From NCBI RefSeq assembly GCF_027625995.1, contig NZ_CP115396.1, forward strand, positions 434,001-498,000: a stretch of DNA of 64,000 bases, in the 5' to 3' direction. The stretch's first letter is position 1. Every line of letters begins with the position of its first letter. Under the pieces are notes generated by a model. The model was not told the DNA's origin. It ran no database searches and saw only the letters and a program-made list of their open reading frames with translations. A program made the translations under genes and the position numbers. Source of the DNA: Hymenobacter yonginensis (GTDB lineage Bacteria > Bacteroidota > Bacteroidia > Cytophagales > Hymenobacteraceae). Positions 41,877-52,185 of this stretch are shown here, one piece after another.

Positions 41877-43445
41877 CTACAGCGGAATGTTGCCGTGCTT
41901 TTTGCGGGGCAGCGTGTCCACTTTGTTTTCCAGCATCTTGAAGGCGCGGATCAGCTTCTGGCGCGTCTGGGAGGGCAGAATTACCTCGTCCACGAAGCCG
42001 CGGTGGGCGGCGCGGTAAGGTGTGGCGAACTTCTGCTGGTACTCGTCTACCTTCTCCTGCAGCTTGGCCTCTGGGTCTTCGGCGGCGGCAATTTCGCGCT
42101 TGAAGATGATTTCGGCGGCCCCCTTCGCGCCCATTACCGCAATTTCAGCGGTAGGCCAAGCGTAGTTCATGTCGGCCCCAATGTGCTTGCTGTTCATCAC
42201 GTCGTAGGCCCCGCCGTAGGCTTTGCGGGTGATGACGGTGATGCGCGGCACGGTGGCTTCGCAGAAGGCGTAGAGCAGCTTGGCCCCGTTGGTGATGATG
42301 CCGCGCCACTCCTGGTCGGTGCCGGGCAGGAAGCCGGGCACGTCTTCCAGCACTAGCAGCGGAATGTTGAACGAGTCGCAGAACCGCACGAAGCGGGCGG
42401 CCTTGGTGCTGGCGTTGATGTCGAGCACGCCGGCCAGCACGGCCGGCTGGTTGCCCACGATACCGATGCTGCGGCCTCCCAGGCGGGCAAAGCCCACCAC
42501 GATGTTCTCGGCGAAGTTCTGGTGCACCTCCAGGAAGGAGCCGGCGTCGATGATGCCGTCAATTACCTCCCGGATGTCGTAGGGCTGGTTGGGGTTGTCG
42601 GGGATGATGGTGTCGAGAGCGGGGCGGCTTTCGTCCTGGCCAGCCTCATAGGGCACCATGGGGGCGGTTTCCTCGCAGTTCTGAGGCATGTAGCTCAGCA
42701 ACTGCTTGAGGTGGGTGATGCAGGCCACCTCGTTGGCGCACGAGAAGTGCGTCACACCGCTTTTGGCCGAGTGGGTGCTGGCCCCGCCCAACTCCTCGCT
42801 GGTCACGTTTTCGTGGGTTACGGTTTTTACCACGTTGGGTCCGGTCACAAACATGTAGCTCGTGTCCTCCACCATCAGGATGAAGTCAGTGATGGCCGGC
42901 GAGTATACCGCGCCGCCCGCGCACGGCCCCATAATGGCCGACAGCTGCGGCACCACGCCCGAGGCCAAAGTGTTCTTGTAGAAGATATCGGCGTAACCGC
43001 CCAGGCTCACCACGCCTTCCTGAATCCGGGCCCCGCCCGAGTCGTTGAGGCCGATAACAGGGGCCCCATTCTTCATGGCTAGGTCCATGATCTTCACGAT
43101 TTTCTCGGCGTGGGTTTCGCTCAGCGAGCCGCCAAACACCGTGAAATCCTGCGAAAACGCGTACACCAGTCGGCCGTTCACGGTGCCGTAACCGGTCACC
43201 ACACCGTCGCCGAGGTAATACTCTTTGTCCAGACCGAAGTCTTTGGAGCGGTGCATCACAAACTTGCCGATTTCCTCGAACGAGCCCTCGTCGAACAGCA
43301 GGTCGATCCGCTCGCGGGCGGTGAGCTTGCCTTTTTTGTGCTGGGCATCGATGCGGGCCTGGCCGCCGCCGAGCAGGGCCTCTTCGTTTTTACGGGCTAG
43401 AATTTCGGTTTTGCTCAGTTGGGCTTCAGCGTGCGGATCGGACAT
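41877..43445 (-). CDS. Acyl-CoA carboxylase, carboxyltransferase beta subunit
   Basis: The 522-residue enzyme has the two crotonase-like carboxyltransferase halves: [24 protein letters not shown] and [14 protein letters not shown] with [24 protein letters not shown] in the N-terminal half, and [26 protein letters not shown] and [11 protein letters not shown] in the C-terminal half. Length and motifs match the beta subunit of propionyl- or methylmalonyl-CoA carboxylase. The biotin carboxylase partner is not in the window. A -7 box lies 44 bases upstream. Confidence 0.9.
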   Translation of the reverse strand: MSDPHAEAQLSKTEILARKNEEALLGGGQARIDAQHKKGKLTARERIDLLFDEGSFEEIGKFVMHRSKDFGLDKEYYLGDGVVTGYGTVNGRLVYAFSQDFTVFGGSLSETHAEKIVKIMDLAMKNGAPVIGLNDSGGARIQEGVVSLGGYADIFYKNTLASGVVPQLSAIMGPCAGGAVYSPAITDFILMVEDTSYMFVTGPNVVKTVTHENVTSEELGGASTHSAKSGVTHFSCANEVACITHLKQLLSYMPQNCEETAPMVPYEAGQDESRPALDTIIPDNPNQPYDIREVIDGIIDAGSFLEVHQNFAENIVVGFARLGGRSIGIVGNQPAVLAGVLDINASTKAARFVRFCDSFNIPLLVLEDVPGFLPGTDQEWRGIITNGAKLLYAFCEATVPRITVITRKAYGGAYDVMNSKHIGADMNYAWPTAEIAVMGAKGAAEIIFKREIAAAEDPEAKLQEKVDEYQQKFATPYRAAHRGFVDEVILPSQTRQKLIRAFKMLENKVDTLPRKKHGNIPL

Positions 43446-43488
43446 GCGGGGTGGGAAAGTCTGGGTTTGCTACGTAAGGACAGTGTGC

Positions 43489-43496
43489 CAAAGGTA
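43489..43496 (-). promoter_or_regulatory. -7 box for the carboxylase operon
   Basis: Minus strand TACCTTTG, a TAnnTTTG match 44 bases before the ATG. Confidence 0.5.
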
Positions 43497-43568
43497 ACGC
43501 ACAAGGCAGGAAAAGCCGCACCAGAATTTGGCGGCGTTCGGCAGCTAGATTAGGAGCGTGCATCACGT

Positions 43569-43603
43569 AAAAACGGCCGGCTCCTTTGCAGGAACCGGCC
43601 GTT
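43569..43603 (-). terminator. Hairpin terminator
   Basis: AAACGGCCGGCTCC pairs with GGAACCGGCCGTTT. It ends clpC transcripts on the minus strand. Confidence 0.75.
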
Positions 43604-43622
43604 TCTTACTTTCTATTAACGA

Positions 43623-46244
43623 TTACTCGCCTTTCTTCTTGTTGTCCGTCGGCTCGTCGTCCGATGGCTCGGGCGCTTCCTCCGGCCGCTCGTCGCTGGC
43701 CAGATTCATCGATTCGCCGCTTTTGCTTACCGCAAACACCAGCTCCTCGGCGCCGGCCGTGTAGTCGGCCGTGATGACGTCGCCCTGGGCAATTTCGGCC
43801 TTCAGGATTTCCTCCGCAATCGGGTCTTCGATATACTTCTGGATGGCCCGGTTGAGCGGCCGTGCGCCGTATTTGGGGTCGTAGCCTTTCTCGGCCACGA
43901 AATCCTTGGCGGCTTCGGTCAGCTCCACTTTGTAGCCCAGCGTCTGGATTCGGCTCAGCAGCTTGCTGAGGCTGATATCGATGATTTTATGGATGTCTTT
44001 CTTCTCCAGCGAGTTGAAGACAATCACATCGTCCAAACGGTTGAGGAACTCAGGCGAGAAGGTTTTGCGCAAGGCGTTGGTGATGGTGCCCTTCGTCAAC
44101 TCGTCCATGTTCTCGTTGCGAGCCTTGGTGCCGAAGCCGATGCCAGCGCCGAAGTCCTGCAGATCACGCGCCCCGATGTTCGAGGTCATGATGATGATGG
44201 TGTTGCGGAAGTCCACCTTGCGACCGAGGCCGTCGGTCAGGATGCCGTCGTCCAGCACCTGCAGAAGCAGGTTGTACACGTCGGGGTGAGCCTTCTCGAT
44301 TTCGTCGAGCAGAATCACCGAGTACGGCTTGCGGCGGATTTTCTCCGTCAGCTGACCGCCCTCTTCGTAGCCTACGTAGCCGGGAGGCGCGCCAACCAGG
44401 CGCGATACGCTGAATTTCTCCATGTACTCCGACATGTCGATCCGCACCAGCGAATCTTCCTTGTCGAAGAGGTAGGTAGCTAGCACTTTGGCCAGCTCGG
44501 TCTTACCTACGCCGGTTGGGCCCAGGAACACGAACGAGCCGATGGGCTTCTTGGGATCTTTCAGACCAACGCGGGTGCGCTGGATAGCTTTCACCAGCTG
44601 CTTGATGGCCTTGTCCTGCCCGATTACCTTGCCCTGCAGCTCTTCGCCCATTTTCAGGAGCTTGGAGCTTTCGTTCTGCGCCACGCGCGAAACGGGGATG
44701 CCGGTCATCATGGCAATTACTTCGGCCACGTTTTCCTCTTTCACGGTGTAGCGCTTCTTCTTGGTCTCCTCTTCCCAGTCCTTTTTGGCCTGGTCGAGCT
44801 GATCAATCAGTTTCTTCTCCGTGTCGCGCAGCTTGGCAGCCTCTTCGTACTTCTGGCTTTTCACCACGCGGTTTTTCTCCACCTTGATGTTCTCAATCTG
44901 CTCTTCGAGCTTGAGAATATCTTCGGGCACCACGATGTTGTTGATGTGCACGCGGGCACCGGCCTCGTCGAGAATGTCGATGGCCTTGTCGGGCAGGAAC
45001 CGGTCGGACATGTAGCGGTCCGACAGCTTCACGCAAGCCTCAATGGCCTTGTCGGTATACACTACGTGGTGGTGGTCCTGGTACTTATCCTTAATGTTGT
45101 GCAGGATTTCAATTGTCTCCTCGGGCGTGGTCGGATCGACCATTACCATCTGGAAACGACGGGCCAGGGCACCATCCTTCTCAATGTACTGGCGGTACTC
45201 GTCGAGCGTAGTCGCGCCAATGCATTGGATTTCGCCGCGGGCCAGAGCCGGCTTGAACATGTTGGAGGCGTCCAGCGAGCCGGAGGCACCGCCAGCGCCC
45301 ACAATCGTGTGCAGCTCGTCAATGAACAGAATCACGTCGGGCGACTTTTCCAGCTCGTTCATCACAGCTTTCATACGCTCCTCGAACTGGCCGCGGTACT
45401 TGGTGCCCGCCACCAGCGACGCCAGATCCAGCGTAACCACGCGCTTGCCAAACAGCACGCGCGACACCTTCTTCTGGATGATGCGCAGGGCGAGGCCTTC
45501 GGCAATAGCCGTTTTACCAACGCCAGGCTCACCAATCAGAATCGGGTTGTTCTTTTTGCGGCGGCTCAGGATCTGAGCTACGCGCTCAATCTCTTTTTCG
45601 CGGCCCACAATGGGGTCGAGCTTGTCGTCCTCGGCCAGTTTGGTCAGGTCGCGCCCGAAGTTGTCGAGCACGGGCGTACGCGACTTCTCGGTGCCTTTCT
45701 TGGGCGTGGCGCCAGCCCCGGCACCGCCGCGGCCTGCCCCGCCGCCAAAGAGGCGGTCGTTGTCGTCGTCATCGGCCTCGGGGCCGTTGGTGGGGTTGTT
45801 CGCCGTGTTACCGTGGTAATCCAGCGAATCGCGGACAGATTCGTAGTTCACGTTGAATTTGCTGAGGATTTGGGACGAAATGTTGTCTTCATCGCGCAGA
45901 ATCGACAGCAGCAGATGCTCCGTACCGATAATCTCGCTCTTGAAGATTTTGGCTTCGAGGTAGGTGATCTTGAGGACTTTCTCGGTCTGTTTCGTCAGCG
46001 GGATGGAGCCGGTGATGCTCGTGCCCTGGGTGGCCGTGTTGCGGGTGGCTTGCTCAAGGGCATATTTCAGCTCGTCTACCGACACGCCCAATTTCTTGAG
46101 CAGTCCGATAGCCGTGCCTTCCCCTTCGCGAATCATTCCCAGCAACAGGTGTTCGGTGCCGATATAGTCGTGCCCGAGCCGGATGGCCTCTTCCCGGCTC
46201 AGGGAGATGACCTCCTTGACTCGATTTGAGAATTTAGCTTCCAT
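43623..46244 (-). CDS. clpC: ATP-dependent Clp protease ATPase ClpC
   Basis: The 873-residue AAA+ unfoldase has two N-terminal Clp repeats ([21 protein letters not shown] and [20 protein letters not shown]), first Walker [14 protein letters not shown], a UVR/coiled region ([19 protein letters not shown]), then second Walker [13 protein letters not shown] and the sensor [11 protein letters not shown]. This order is ClpC rather than ClpA or ClpB; ClpP is not in the window. The C-terminus is a charged tail ([20 protein letters not shown]). The start at 46244 (MEAKFSNRV) is the usual one; an in-frame ATG at 46280 only adds 12 residues. Confidence 0.95.
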   Translation of the reverse strand: MEAKFSNRVKEVISLSREEAIRLGHDYIGTEHLLLGMIREGEGTAIGLLKKLGVSVDELKYALEQATRNTATQGTSITGSIPLTKQTEKVLKITYLEAKIFKSEIIGTEHLLLSILRDEDNISSQILSKFNVNYESVRDSLDYHGNTANNPTNGPEADDDDNDRLFGGGAGRGGAGAGATPKKGTEKSRTPVLDNFGRDLTKLAEDDKLDPIVGREKEIERVAQILSRRKKNNPILIGEPGVGKTAIAEGLALRIIQKKVSRVLFGKRVVTLDLASLVAGTKYRGQFEERMKAVMNELEKSPDVILFIDELHTIVGAGGASGSLDASNMFKPALARGEIQCIGATTLDEYRQYIEKDGALARRFQMVMVDPTTPEETIEILHNIKDKYQDHHHVVYTDKAIEACVKLSDRYMSDRFLPDKAIDILDEAGARVHINNIVVPEDILKLEEQIENIKVEKNRVVKSQKYEEAAKLRDTEKKLIDQLDQAKKDWEEETKKKRYTVKEENVAEVIAMMTGIPVSRVAQNESSKLLKMGEELQGKVIGQDKAIKQLVKAIQRTRVGLKDPKKPIGSFVFLGPTGVGKTELAKVLATYLFDKEDSLVRIDMSEYMEKFSVSRLVGAPPGYVGYEEGGQLTEKIRRKPYSVILLDEIEKAHPDVYNLLLQVLDDGILTDGLGRKVDFRNTIIIMTSNIGARDLQDFGAGIGFGTKARNENMDELTKGTITNALRKTFSPEFLNRLDDVIVFNSLEKKDIHKIIDISLSKLLSRIQTLGYKVELTEAAKDFVAEKGYDPKYGARPLNRAIQKYIEDPIAEEILKAEIAQGDVITADYTAGAEELVFAVSKSGESMNLASDERPEEAPEPSDDEPTDNKKKGE

Positions 46245-46365
46245 GCAGATAAGGTAGTGAAGAAAAATGGTACCCTGCAACCGGGCGTTGGGCCTCAGTA
46301 CAGGTTGGGCCGATATAATCTGAAACAGATTGACTCGGGCGAAGGTTCGGGGGCGGCAGTAGGCA

Positions 46366-47004
46366 CTACGCGAGAAAACTGCCGGCGGCCGGGCCCTGCA
46401 TAAACAGCAGGTCTAAGATGCTGAGCCCCGGTACAAAATCTTTACCAAACGTCTGGGGGTAGGGCCGGCCCGACGTCCTGTCAGGTTCGGGGCTGGTCTG
46501 GGCCTTTGGTGTCAGGTGGTCGCGGCAGTCGAGCAGGTCGGGTGGGAGGAGCGAGGGGTCAGCGGCAGCAGGCAGGTAGGTGGTGGTGAGGTGCAGCGGC
46601 ACGCGCAGGCGCAGGCAGCGGAGGTAGAAACGCAGAAACTGCAGGTTCAGATCAAACAAAAGCGCGGGCTTTTGCTGGTAGATGTCGTGCAGGTAGTCGG
46701 CGTAATATTCGAAGTACGGCGAGCCCCCGTACGCGGTTTGCAGCGTGCGCCAGTGCCGGTGAATCCAGTTCTGCCGATAATCGATTTCCAGCGCGGAAAT
46801 GGCTACTTTCTCGCTGCGGTTTCCGTCTACGACGGGCACGGTGAGGGGTTGCTGGCCCTGCGCCGTCAGGATCAGGCAGCGGTTGCGGTAGGTTTGCTTG
46901 CGGTAGTGCTCGTGGGCTTCCAGCCACAGGGCATCGGCCCCCAGCAGCTGGCTGAAAAAGGCAATTGGCGGGTGGTAGGGCAGTTCGGATAAGACGGCAG
47001 GCAT
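46366..47004 (-). CDS. WbqC family protein
   Basis: The 212-residue protein has the WbqC pattern: LPYHPPIAFFSQLLGADALWLEAHEHYRKQTYRNR near the N-terminus and QNWIHRHWRTLQTAYGGSPYFEYYADYLHDIYQQ in the middle. WbqC-type proteins are linked to surface polysaccharide modification, with unknown chemistry. The start at 47004 is the first ATG of the conserved part. It is divergent to the next gene. Confidence 0.85.
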   Translation of the reverse strand: MPAVLSELPYHPPIAFFSQLLGADALWLEAHEHYRKQTYRNRCLILTAQGQQPLTVPVVDGNRSEKVAISALEIDYRQNWIHRHWRTLQTAYGGSPYFEYYADYLHDIYQQKPALLFDLNLQFLRFYLRCLRLRVPLHLTTTYLPAAADPSLLPPDLLDCRDHLTPKAQTSPEPDRTSGRPYPQTFGKDFVPGLSILDLLFMQGPAAGSFLA

Positions 47005-47301
47005 GAGCGGCGACGGGAAGCGGAAAGAAACAATAAGCCCCCAACATAGCACGCCGGCCGCGGATAATGCGGCCCGCCGCTGAAGAAATACCGAAATTAT
47101 ACCGGCAAAAAGGCAGTAAGAAGGCAGTCGAAGGCCAGCCGCCGCGGCCAGTATCCGGACGGCGCGTCCAGAAAAGGGACGGTGCCGCGTCGAAATGGGT
47201 CTGAATACAGCCTGATTTCGGCTGGTTGGAGGAAACCGGCAGTGGCACCGGGTTTGTTGCGTTGTACCCTGGTTTCCTGTTTACAGTTTTGTCAATCTGG
47301 C

Positions 47302-48177
47302 ATGATGCGCTATTTCTCCCTGCTACTTCTCCTGCTGACTTCCTTATTCGCCGAGGCGGCAACTCCACCCATGCTGCAGCTGGATGTGGCGCGTTTTCGC
47401 AACGAAGATGTAGCCCTGAAGGGAGCGGTAGTGGAAATATATGCCACCGTTTCGGGCAAAAGCCTGCGCTACATGCGCCGGGCGCCGAAAATGTATCAGG
47501 CGGCGGCCGCCCTCACGCTGGAAGTAATCCGGCCCGATGGGCAGGCAGTGTACCAGGAAACTGTAGTGCTCAAGCCGCCGGTACTCAGCGATACTACGGC
47601 CGTTATCAAAAACCCGCTGAGCTTTCAGAAGCGCCTGCTGCTGCCCGAAGGCACCTACACCTTGCGGGCGCTGGTGCGCGACCAATACCAGGCCGGCAAG
47701 CAAAGCCTAGTGGAGCAGCCGCTGGTGCTGGCTGCCATCGGCCCGAAGCCGCAGCTCAGCGACCTGGTGCTGCTGGCCCGCGCCCCCGCCCGCGGAGCCG
47801 AGGCCAGCAATTTCAGCCGCAGTGGCTACACCCTCACGCGGGCCCCGGGCGGCTTTTATGCCCGCGGAGCTGAGCGGCTCTGGCTGTATGCCGAGCTCTA
47901 CAACGTAGCGGCCGACCAGCCGCTGGTGCTGCGCTACCGGCTGCGGGCCGCCGCTGCCAAAACTGATGCGCTGGCCATCACCGGCGCGGTACGCGGCCAG
48001 GCCGGCCGGCCAGCGCCGGTGCTGGGCGAGCTGGACCTGAGCAAGCTGCCCAGTGGCGACTACACGCTGACCGTGGAAGTTCGCACGGCTAAAAACCAGC
48101 TGCTTACCGCCCAATCGGTGGCCGTGCACCGCGACGCGGCCGACTACGCGCCGGCCGGAGCCGGTCCGGGCCATTAA
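47302..48177 (+). CDS. Secreted Ig-like beta-sandwich protein
   Basis: The 291-residue protein has a signal peptide (FSLLLLLLTSLFAEAA) and two beta-rich halves. VEIYATVSGKSLRYMRRAPKMYQAAAALTLEVIRPDG resembles the N-terminal domain of GWxTD proteins, but the GWxTD part itself is missing. The second half (LWLYAELYNVAADQPLVLRYRLRA) is another Ig-type strand set. ATGs at 47302 and 47305 are adjacent; the first is used. The acyltransferase gene begins 9 bases beyond its end. Confidence 0.65.
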   Translation: MMRYFSLLLLLLTSLFAEAATPPMLQLDVARFRNEDVALKGAVVEIYATVSGKSLRYMRRAPKMYQAAAALTLEVIRPDGQAVYQETVVLKPPVLSDTTAVIKNPLSFQKRLLLPEGTYTLRALVRDQYQAGKQSLVEQPLVLAAIGPKPQLSDLVLLARAPARGAEASNFSRSGYTLTRAPGGFYARGAERLWLYAELYNVAADQPLVLRYRLRAAAAKTDALAITGAVRGQAGRPAPVLGELDLSKLPSGDYTLTVEVRTAKNQLLTAQSVAVHRDAADYAPAGAGPGH

Positions 48178-48182
48178 CTTTG
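48175..48182 (+). promoter_or_regulatory. -7 box directly before the acyltransferase ATG
   Basis: TAACTTTG, a TAnnTTTG match, ends four bases before the ATG at 48187. It overlaps the previous stop codon. Transcription from it would give a leaderless message. Confidence 0.45.
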
Positions 48183-48186
48183 GGGC

Positions 48187-49071
48187 ATGCCCAAGCCCTA
48201 TCCCTGGTATTACCGCCCGCTGAACTGGCTGTTGCGCGGCCTTGCTTTTCTGCCGCTGCCGGTTCTTTACGTGCTGGCCGACGGCATCTATCTGCTGCTG
48301 ACCTATGTGGTGCGCTACCGGCGCAACGTGGTTCTGACCAACCTACGCAACTCTTTTCCGGAAAAGCCGGAAGCGGAAATCCAGCGCATCGCTAAAGAGT
48401 TTTACCGGCACTTTGCGGAAGTGATGGTGGAAACGTTGAAGCTGGCGGTGATGCCCGCCGCGGAATTAAAGAAGCGGGTGTGGTTCAGCAACCCCGAGGT
48501 GCTGGAGCGCCACTTCGCGCAGGGCCGCACCGTGCTGGGGCTGTCGTCGCACGCGGGCAATTGGGAGTGGGTGCTGACTTCAGGTGCCTTATGGCTGTCG
48601 GCGCACGCCGATGGGGTGTACAAGCCGCTGAGCAATCCGTTTTTTGAGAGTTTCCTGCACCAGCTGCGCACCCGCACCGGGGCCGGCCTGATTCCGATGC
48701 GCGACACGCTGCGCGACATGGTGCAGCGCCGCGGCGAAACCCGCGTGGTGAGCCTGCTCTCCGACCAGGCCGCCGGCCCCGAAGACCGGCCCTACTGGAC
48801 CGAGTTCATGCACCAGGATTCTGGCTTCTACACCAGCGCCGACCGGCTGGCGGCCCGCTTCCATTGCCCGGTGGTGTACGTGAGCATCCGGCGCCTGCGC
48901 CGCGGTTACTACCAGATCATCCTCACGGAGCTATACGACGGCGACGCGCCGCTGCCCGCCAACGACTTCCCCATCACCGAAGCCTTCGTGCGGCAGCTGG
49001 AGCGGGATATTCAGGATTTTCCCGCTGACTACCTTTGGACGCACCGCCGCTGGAAGCATAAGCGCCCTTAG
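48187..49071 (+). CDS. Lysophospholipid/lipid A acyltransferase (LpxL/HtrB family)
   Basis: The 294-residue membrane enzyme starts with an N-terminal hydrophobic region (LNWLLRGLAFLPLPVLYVLADGIYLLLTYVV) and has the catalytic H-x4-E/D type motif in LSSHAGNWEWVL, then LSDQAAGPEDRPYWTEFMH. That fits the LpxL/HtrB family of lipid acyltransferases. The substrate could be lipid A or a Bacteroidota lipid such as the ornithine or glycine lipids. It starts right after the Ig-like gene. Confidence 0.88.
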   Translation: MPKPYPWYYRPLNWLLRGLAFLPLPVLYVLADGIYLLLTYVVRYRRNVVLTNLRNSFPEKPEAEIQRIAKEFYRHFAEVMVETLKLAVMPAAELKKRVWFSNPEVLERHFAQGRTVLGLSSHAGNWEWVLTSGALWLSAHADGVYKPLSNPFFESFLHQLRTRTGAGLIPMRDTLRDMVQRRGETRVVSLLSDQAAGPEDRPYWTEFMHQDSGFYTSADRLAARFHCPVVYVSIRRLRRGYYQIILTELYDGDAPLPANDFPITEAFVRQLERDIQDFPADYLWTHRRWKHKRP

Positions 49072-49240
49072 CTGTCATTGCGAGCAGCGCGAAGCAATCC
49101 TTCCTCTCGAAGACGAAAACCTCGATTTACAGACAAGCCCTCCGGCAGTAGGCTAGTAACCTAATGCCGGAGGGCTTTCTGCTTTAGGATCGTGCCTGCC
49201 ACAAGAAGAAGGATTGCTTCGCGCTGCTCGCAATGACAGC
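49071..49240. repeat. Family F composite palindrome, copy 2
   Basis: Outer arms GCTGTCATTGCGAGCAGCG and its complement; second arms AAGCAATCCTTCCT; inner hairpin CCCTCCGGCA / TGCCGGAGGG. It overlaps the last base of the acyltransferase stop codon and ends close to the Sua5 stop. Confidence 0.75.
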
Positions 49241-49246
49241 CAGCTA

Positions 49247-49879
49247 TTACAGATACTGCTCGATGTCGCCGGCACCCTGGCGGACCAGTTCGAAGTCGTC
49301 GTTGGTGCAGTCGATGATGGTGCTGGGGACGTTGTTGCCGAAGCCGCCGTCGATGACGAGGTCTACCAGGGAGCGGTATTTCTCGAAGATCAGGTCGGGG
49401 TCGGTTACGTACTCGTCAAGCGTGTTTTCGTCTTCGCGCACCGAGGTGCTCATGATGGGGTTGCCCAGCTCGCGCACCAGCTGAATGATGATCTGGTTGT
49501 CGGGCACGCGGATGCCGACGGTTTTGCGCTGCTTGCCGCCCTGGCGCGGCACCTTAGAGCTAGCCTCAAAGATGAATGTGAACGGCCCGGGCAGGGCGCG
49601 CTTGATCACCTTATAAATGGGCGTGGTGATGCCGTGGGCGTAGTCGCTGATGTGCGACAGGTCGGCGCAGATAAAGCTCAGCATGGCCTTCTCCGGGTTC
49701 AGGCCCTTGATGCGGCACAGCTTGTCAACGGCCTTCGCATTATGAATATCGCACCCAATGCCATACACCGTGTCCGTCGGATAAATAATAATACCCCCAC
49801 GGCGTAGTACATCTACTACCTGCTGGATACGGTTCTGGGGCGGATTTTCGGGATGAATGCGGAGCAGCGTAGCGGCCAT
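49247..49879 (-). CDS. L-threonylcarbamoyladenylate synthase (YrdC/Sua5 family)
   Basis: The 210-residue protein makes threonylcarbamoyl-AMP for the t6A modification of tRNAs reading ANN codons. It has the YrdC fold: GGIIIYPTDTVYGIGCD, KLCRIKGLNPEKAMLSFIC, RALPGPFTFIFEAS and TVGIRVPDN. The KxR/SxN nucleotide site is in KR-K-G and STSVREDE. It is the single-domain YrdC/YciO type, without the Sua5 C-terminal extension. The start at 49879 (MAATLLRI) is preceded by non-homologous frame. Confidence 0.9.
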   Translation of the reverse strand: MAATLLRIHPENPPQNRIQQVVDVLRRGGIIIYPTDTVYGIGCDIHNAKAVDKLCRIKGLNPEKAMLSFICADLSHISDYAHGITTPIYKVIKRALPGPFTFIFEASSKVPRQGGKQRKTVGIRVPDNQIIIQLVRELGNPIMSTSVREDENTLDEYVTDPDLIFEKYRSLVDLVIDGGFGNNVPSTIIDCTNDDFELVRQGAGDIEQYL

Positions 49880-50078
49880 AGCAGGACAAGAAATGAAGTG
49901 AGAAGACGGCCGACACAACCGAAGTGGCGTCGAAGCGGGCAAGGTAGCCCTTGTAACAGAGAACTGCCAGCCTGTTCGTGGTTTTTGCACCGCGGGTTAC
50001 ACGTGGGACAGTATTAAACTGCCCCGCCCCGCCGGCAAAGCCCGGCAAATGGCTTAGCTCCGGCGCTATAGCCGGTAC

Positions 50079-50112
50079 AAAAAAAGGCTCCGGCAGTATG
50101 CCGGAGCCTTTT
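50079..50112 (-). terminator. Rho-independent terminator
   Basis: AAAAGGCTCCGGCA pairs with TGCCGGAGCCTTTT; a seven-T run follows on the minus strand. It ends the Calx-beta secreted protein gene. Confidence 0.9.
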
Positions 50113-50140
50113 CTGCGGGTGGCGCTGGGGCCACTGCCGC

Positions 50141-51964
50141 TTATTGCTTCACGAAGCGGCGGGTAGCCGAGCCTTCCGAAGTGGTGAGGCGCACGCCGTA
50201 TACGCCGGCGGGCAGCGCTGCCACGTTCAGCGGCGTCAGGTCGGTGGCGGCCGTGGTGCGGCTTACTACCTGGCCGAGCGAGTTCAGGATTTCCACCTGT
50301 GCGCCACGGGCGCCGGCTACACGCAGCGTGAGCTGGCTGGTAGCAGGGTTAGGGTACAAAGCCAGGCTCTTGGCGAAGGCAGGCTCAGCAACACCCTGCA
50401 CGAACACCAGGTCGGCGTAGCGGCGGGGTACGATCTGGTAGCCAGCATCGAAAGGCGAGGTGTTGTCGAACTGCCCACCGATGCCGGTGAGGCGGAACGG
50501 ACCCGTAGGCGCGGGCTTGCCGGCGAAGTCGGAGTTGGCGGGGATGCGCATCTGGTACATCAGGCCGCCGGCCGTCATCACGTCTACGTTGTAGGCCGTG
50601 GCGGCGCCGGTCCACTGGGCGGGCGTCATCAGGGTTACGGCCGTGGCAAGGGTAATCAGCTCCGACTCCTCGTTTTCGGTGAGGGCGGCGGCTACCGAGC
50701 GGGGAGCATACGTGCGGCGGGCGCGGCCCAGCGGCGTAATGCCGGTCATGGTAATCTGGCTCAGGCCGTTGAACTGGCCCAGCGTGCCGGTCACCTGCAC
50801 CGAGTCGCCTTCGGCCAGCACGTTGGTGCCGATGGCGGCCGAGGCGAACAGGCCGATACCGCCCGTGTTATCAATCAGGGTGAACTGGTAGCCAGCCGTG
50901 CGCTGGTTTACGCCATACACCGTGCCGCGAGCCGAAACCGTCTGCGTGGCCTGGGTAGGCACACCGTTGGCGTCATTCACGGTCAGGGCCGCTACCGTCG
51001 AAACAATAGGGCCAGTAGGCGTGTCGTTGTCCGTGATGGTGATGGTGTAGCTGTCAGCCGACACCGTAGCCGAGCCGGCGGGTAGCGCGTTTTGCAGCTT
51101 CAGAATGATGGTTTCGCTGGATTCAGCCACGGCATCGTCCACGATGGTGAGCGTAGCGTTCTGGGCCGCTGTGCTGTTTGCCGGGAACGTGAGGGTTTGG
51201 GTGGTATAGGTATAGTCGGAGGGGGAAGTGGCCGTGCCAGCAGGGGTAGCCAGTACGACATCCACCGTAATGGCCTGCGTGCTGGCGGCGCTCAGGCGCA
51301 CCGGTATCTGCACGGTACCGGCGTTTTCAACCACAGTGGCAGTAGCTGCGCCAAACACCACGGTTGGGGTAGCAGTGCCGCCAGTGGCGCTGACCAGACC
51401 GTAAGTGCGCACGTTATCTACACGCCACGAGCCGGCAATGGCTTCCGAGTTGTAGCCATAAATCCGGAACTCCACGGCCCCCGTGCGGGCGGCGAAGGCG
51501 GCGGGCAGCACAATCTTCTTGTTGGTGCGCGTGTTGCTGTCGTCGGGCACGTTCACCGTAATCAGGTCAGTCGCGAAATTGTCGACGCTGGAGCGTACCG
51601 ACCAGTCGCGAATGCCGGTGCCGGAGCGGCGCTCATCCAGCACCAGGCTGTCGAGGCGCACCTGAAAGCCGGAGGCAGGCTGTACCGTGAAAGCAAAGTA
51701 ATCGGTGGCATCCAGGGCAGCTACCGACCAGCCGGTGGCCGAAAACGAACCAGCGCCTGGGGAAGGCGTGAGACCTGCCCCGCGGCTCATGGGGCTAAAC
51801 GAAGCATTGCTCGGCTGGGTATCGGCCGGAAGCGTAGCTTCGTCGCCGGCAGCGTTGTTGAAGCTATAGGTAGCCAGCTGTGCCTGGGCAGCCGTAGTGC
51901 CGAACAGGCCCAGCGCGGCCAGAAGGGCCAGCCGCTGCCACCGCGAAGAGTAGGAGTGTTGCAT
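50141..51964 (-). CDS. Calx-beta domain protein with type IX sorting tail
   Basis: The 607-residue secreted protein has a signal peptide (LALLAALGLFGTTAAQAQ), a jellyroll-like N-terminal part (DYFAFTVQPASGFQVRLDSLVLDERRS), one Calx-beta domain (VVENAGTVQIPVRLSAASTQAITVDVV... VAESSETIILKL, about residues 205-310), an OB-like middle (TVYGVNQRTAGYQFTLIDNTGGIGL), and a C-terminal tail (LALYPNPATSQLTLRV, GVYGVRLTTSEGSATRRFVKQ) that marks it for T9SS export. Cell-surface or released; ligand unknown. Confidence 0.85.
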   Translation of the reverse strand: MQHSYSSRWQRLALLAALGLFGTTAAQAQLATYSFNNAAGDEATLPADTQPSNASFSPMSRGAGLTPSPGAGSFSATGWSVAALDATDYFAFTVQPASGFQVRLDSLVLDERRSGTGIRDWSVRSSVDNFATDLITVNVPDDSNTRTNKKIVLPAAFAARTGAVEFRIYGYNSEAIAGSWRVDNVRTYGLVSATGGTATPTVVFGAATATVVENAGTVQIPVRLSAASTQAITVDVVLATPAGTATSPSDYTYTTQTLTFPANSTAAQNATLTIVDDAVAESSETIILKLQNALPAGSATVSADSYTITITDNDTPTGPIVSTVAALTVNDANGVPTQATQTVSARGTVYGVNQRTAGYQFTLIDNTGGIGLFASAAIGTNVLAEGDSVQVTGTLGQFNGLSQITMTGITPLGRARRTYAPRSVAAALTENEESELITLATAVTLMTPAQWTGAATAYNVDVMTAGGLMYQMRIPANSDFAGKPAPTGPFRLTGIGGQFDNTSPFDAGYQIVPRRYADLVFVQGVAEPAFAKSLALYPNPATSQLTLRVAGARGAQVEILNSLGQVVSRTTAATDLTPLNVAALPAGVYGVRLTTSEGSATRRFVKQ

Positions 51965-52092
51965 AATGAACTAAGAGGGTGAAGGAGGACTGGTTGAAAG
52001 CGTAAGCGGAAGATAAGGACACAAACCCGAACCACGCGTGGATTCCGATTCTGCCCAAACCCGCAGAAGCTCCGGCACTGCCGGATTCCGCG

Positions 52093-52100
52093 TACTTTTG
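52093..52100 (+). promoter_or_regulatory. -7 box before mltG
   Basis: TACTTTTG, a TAnnTTTG match 86 bases before the mltG ATG, in the divergent spacer. Confidence 0.5.
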
Positions 52101-52185
52101 AACCGTAAAGCTACTCCAAACGGTTTCTTCCGCCAATCTGCCGGCCGGAAGTTCACAATCCGGTAATCTGACCACCTTCCTTCCG

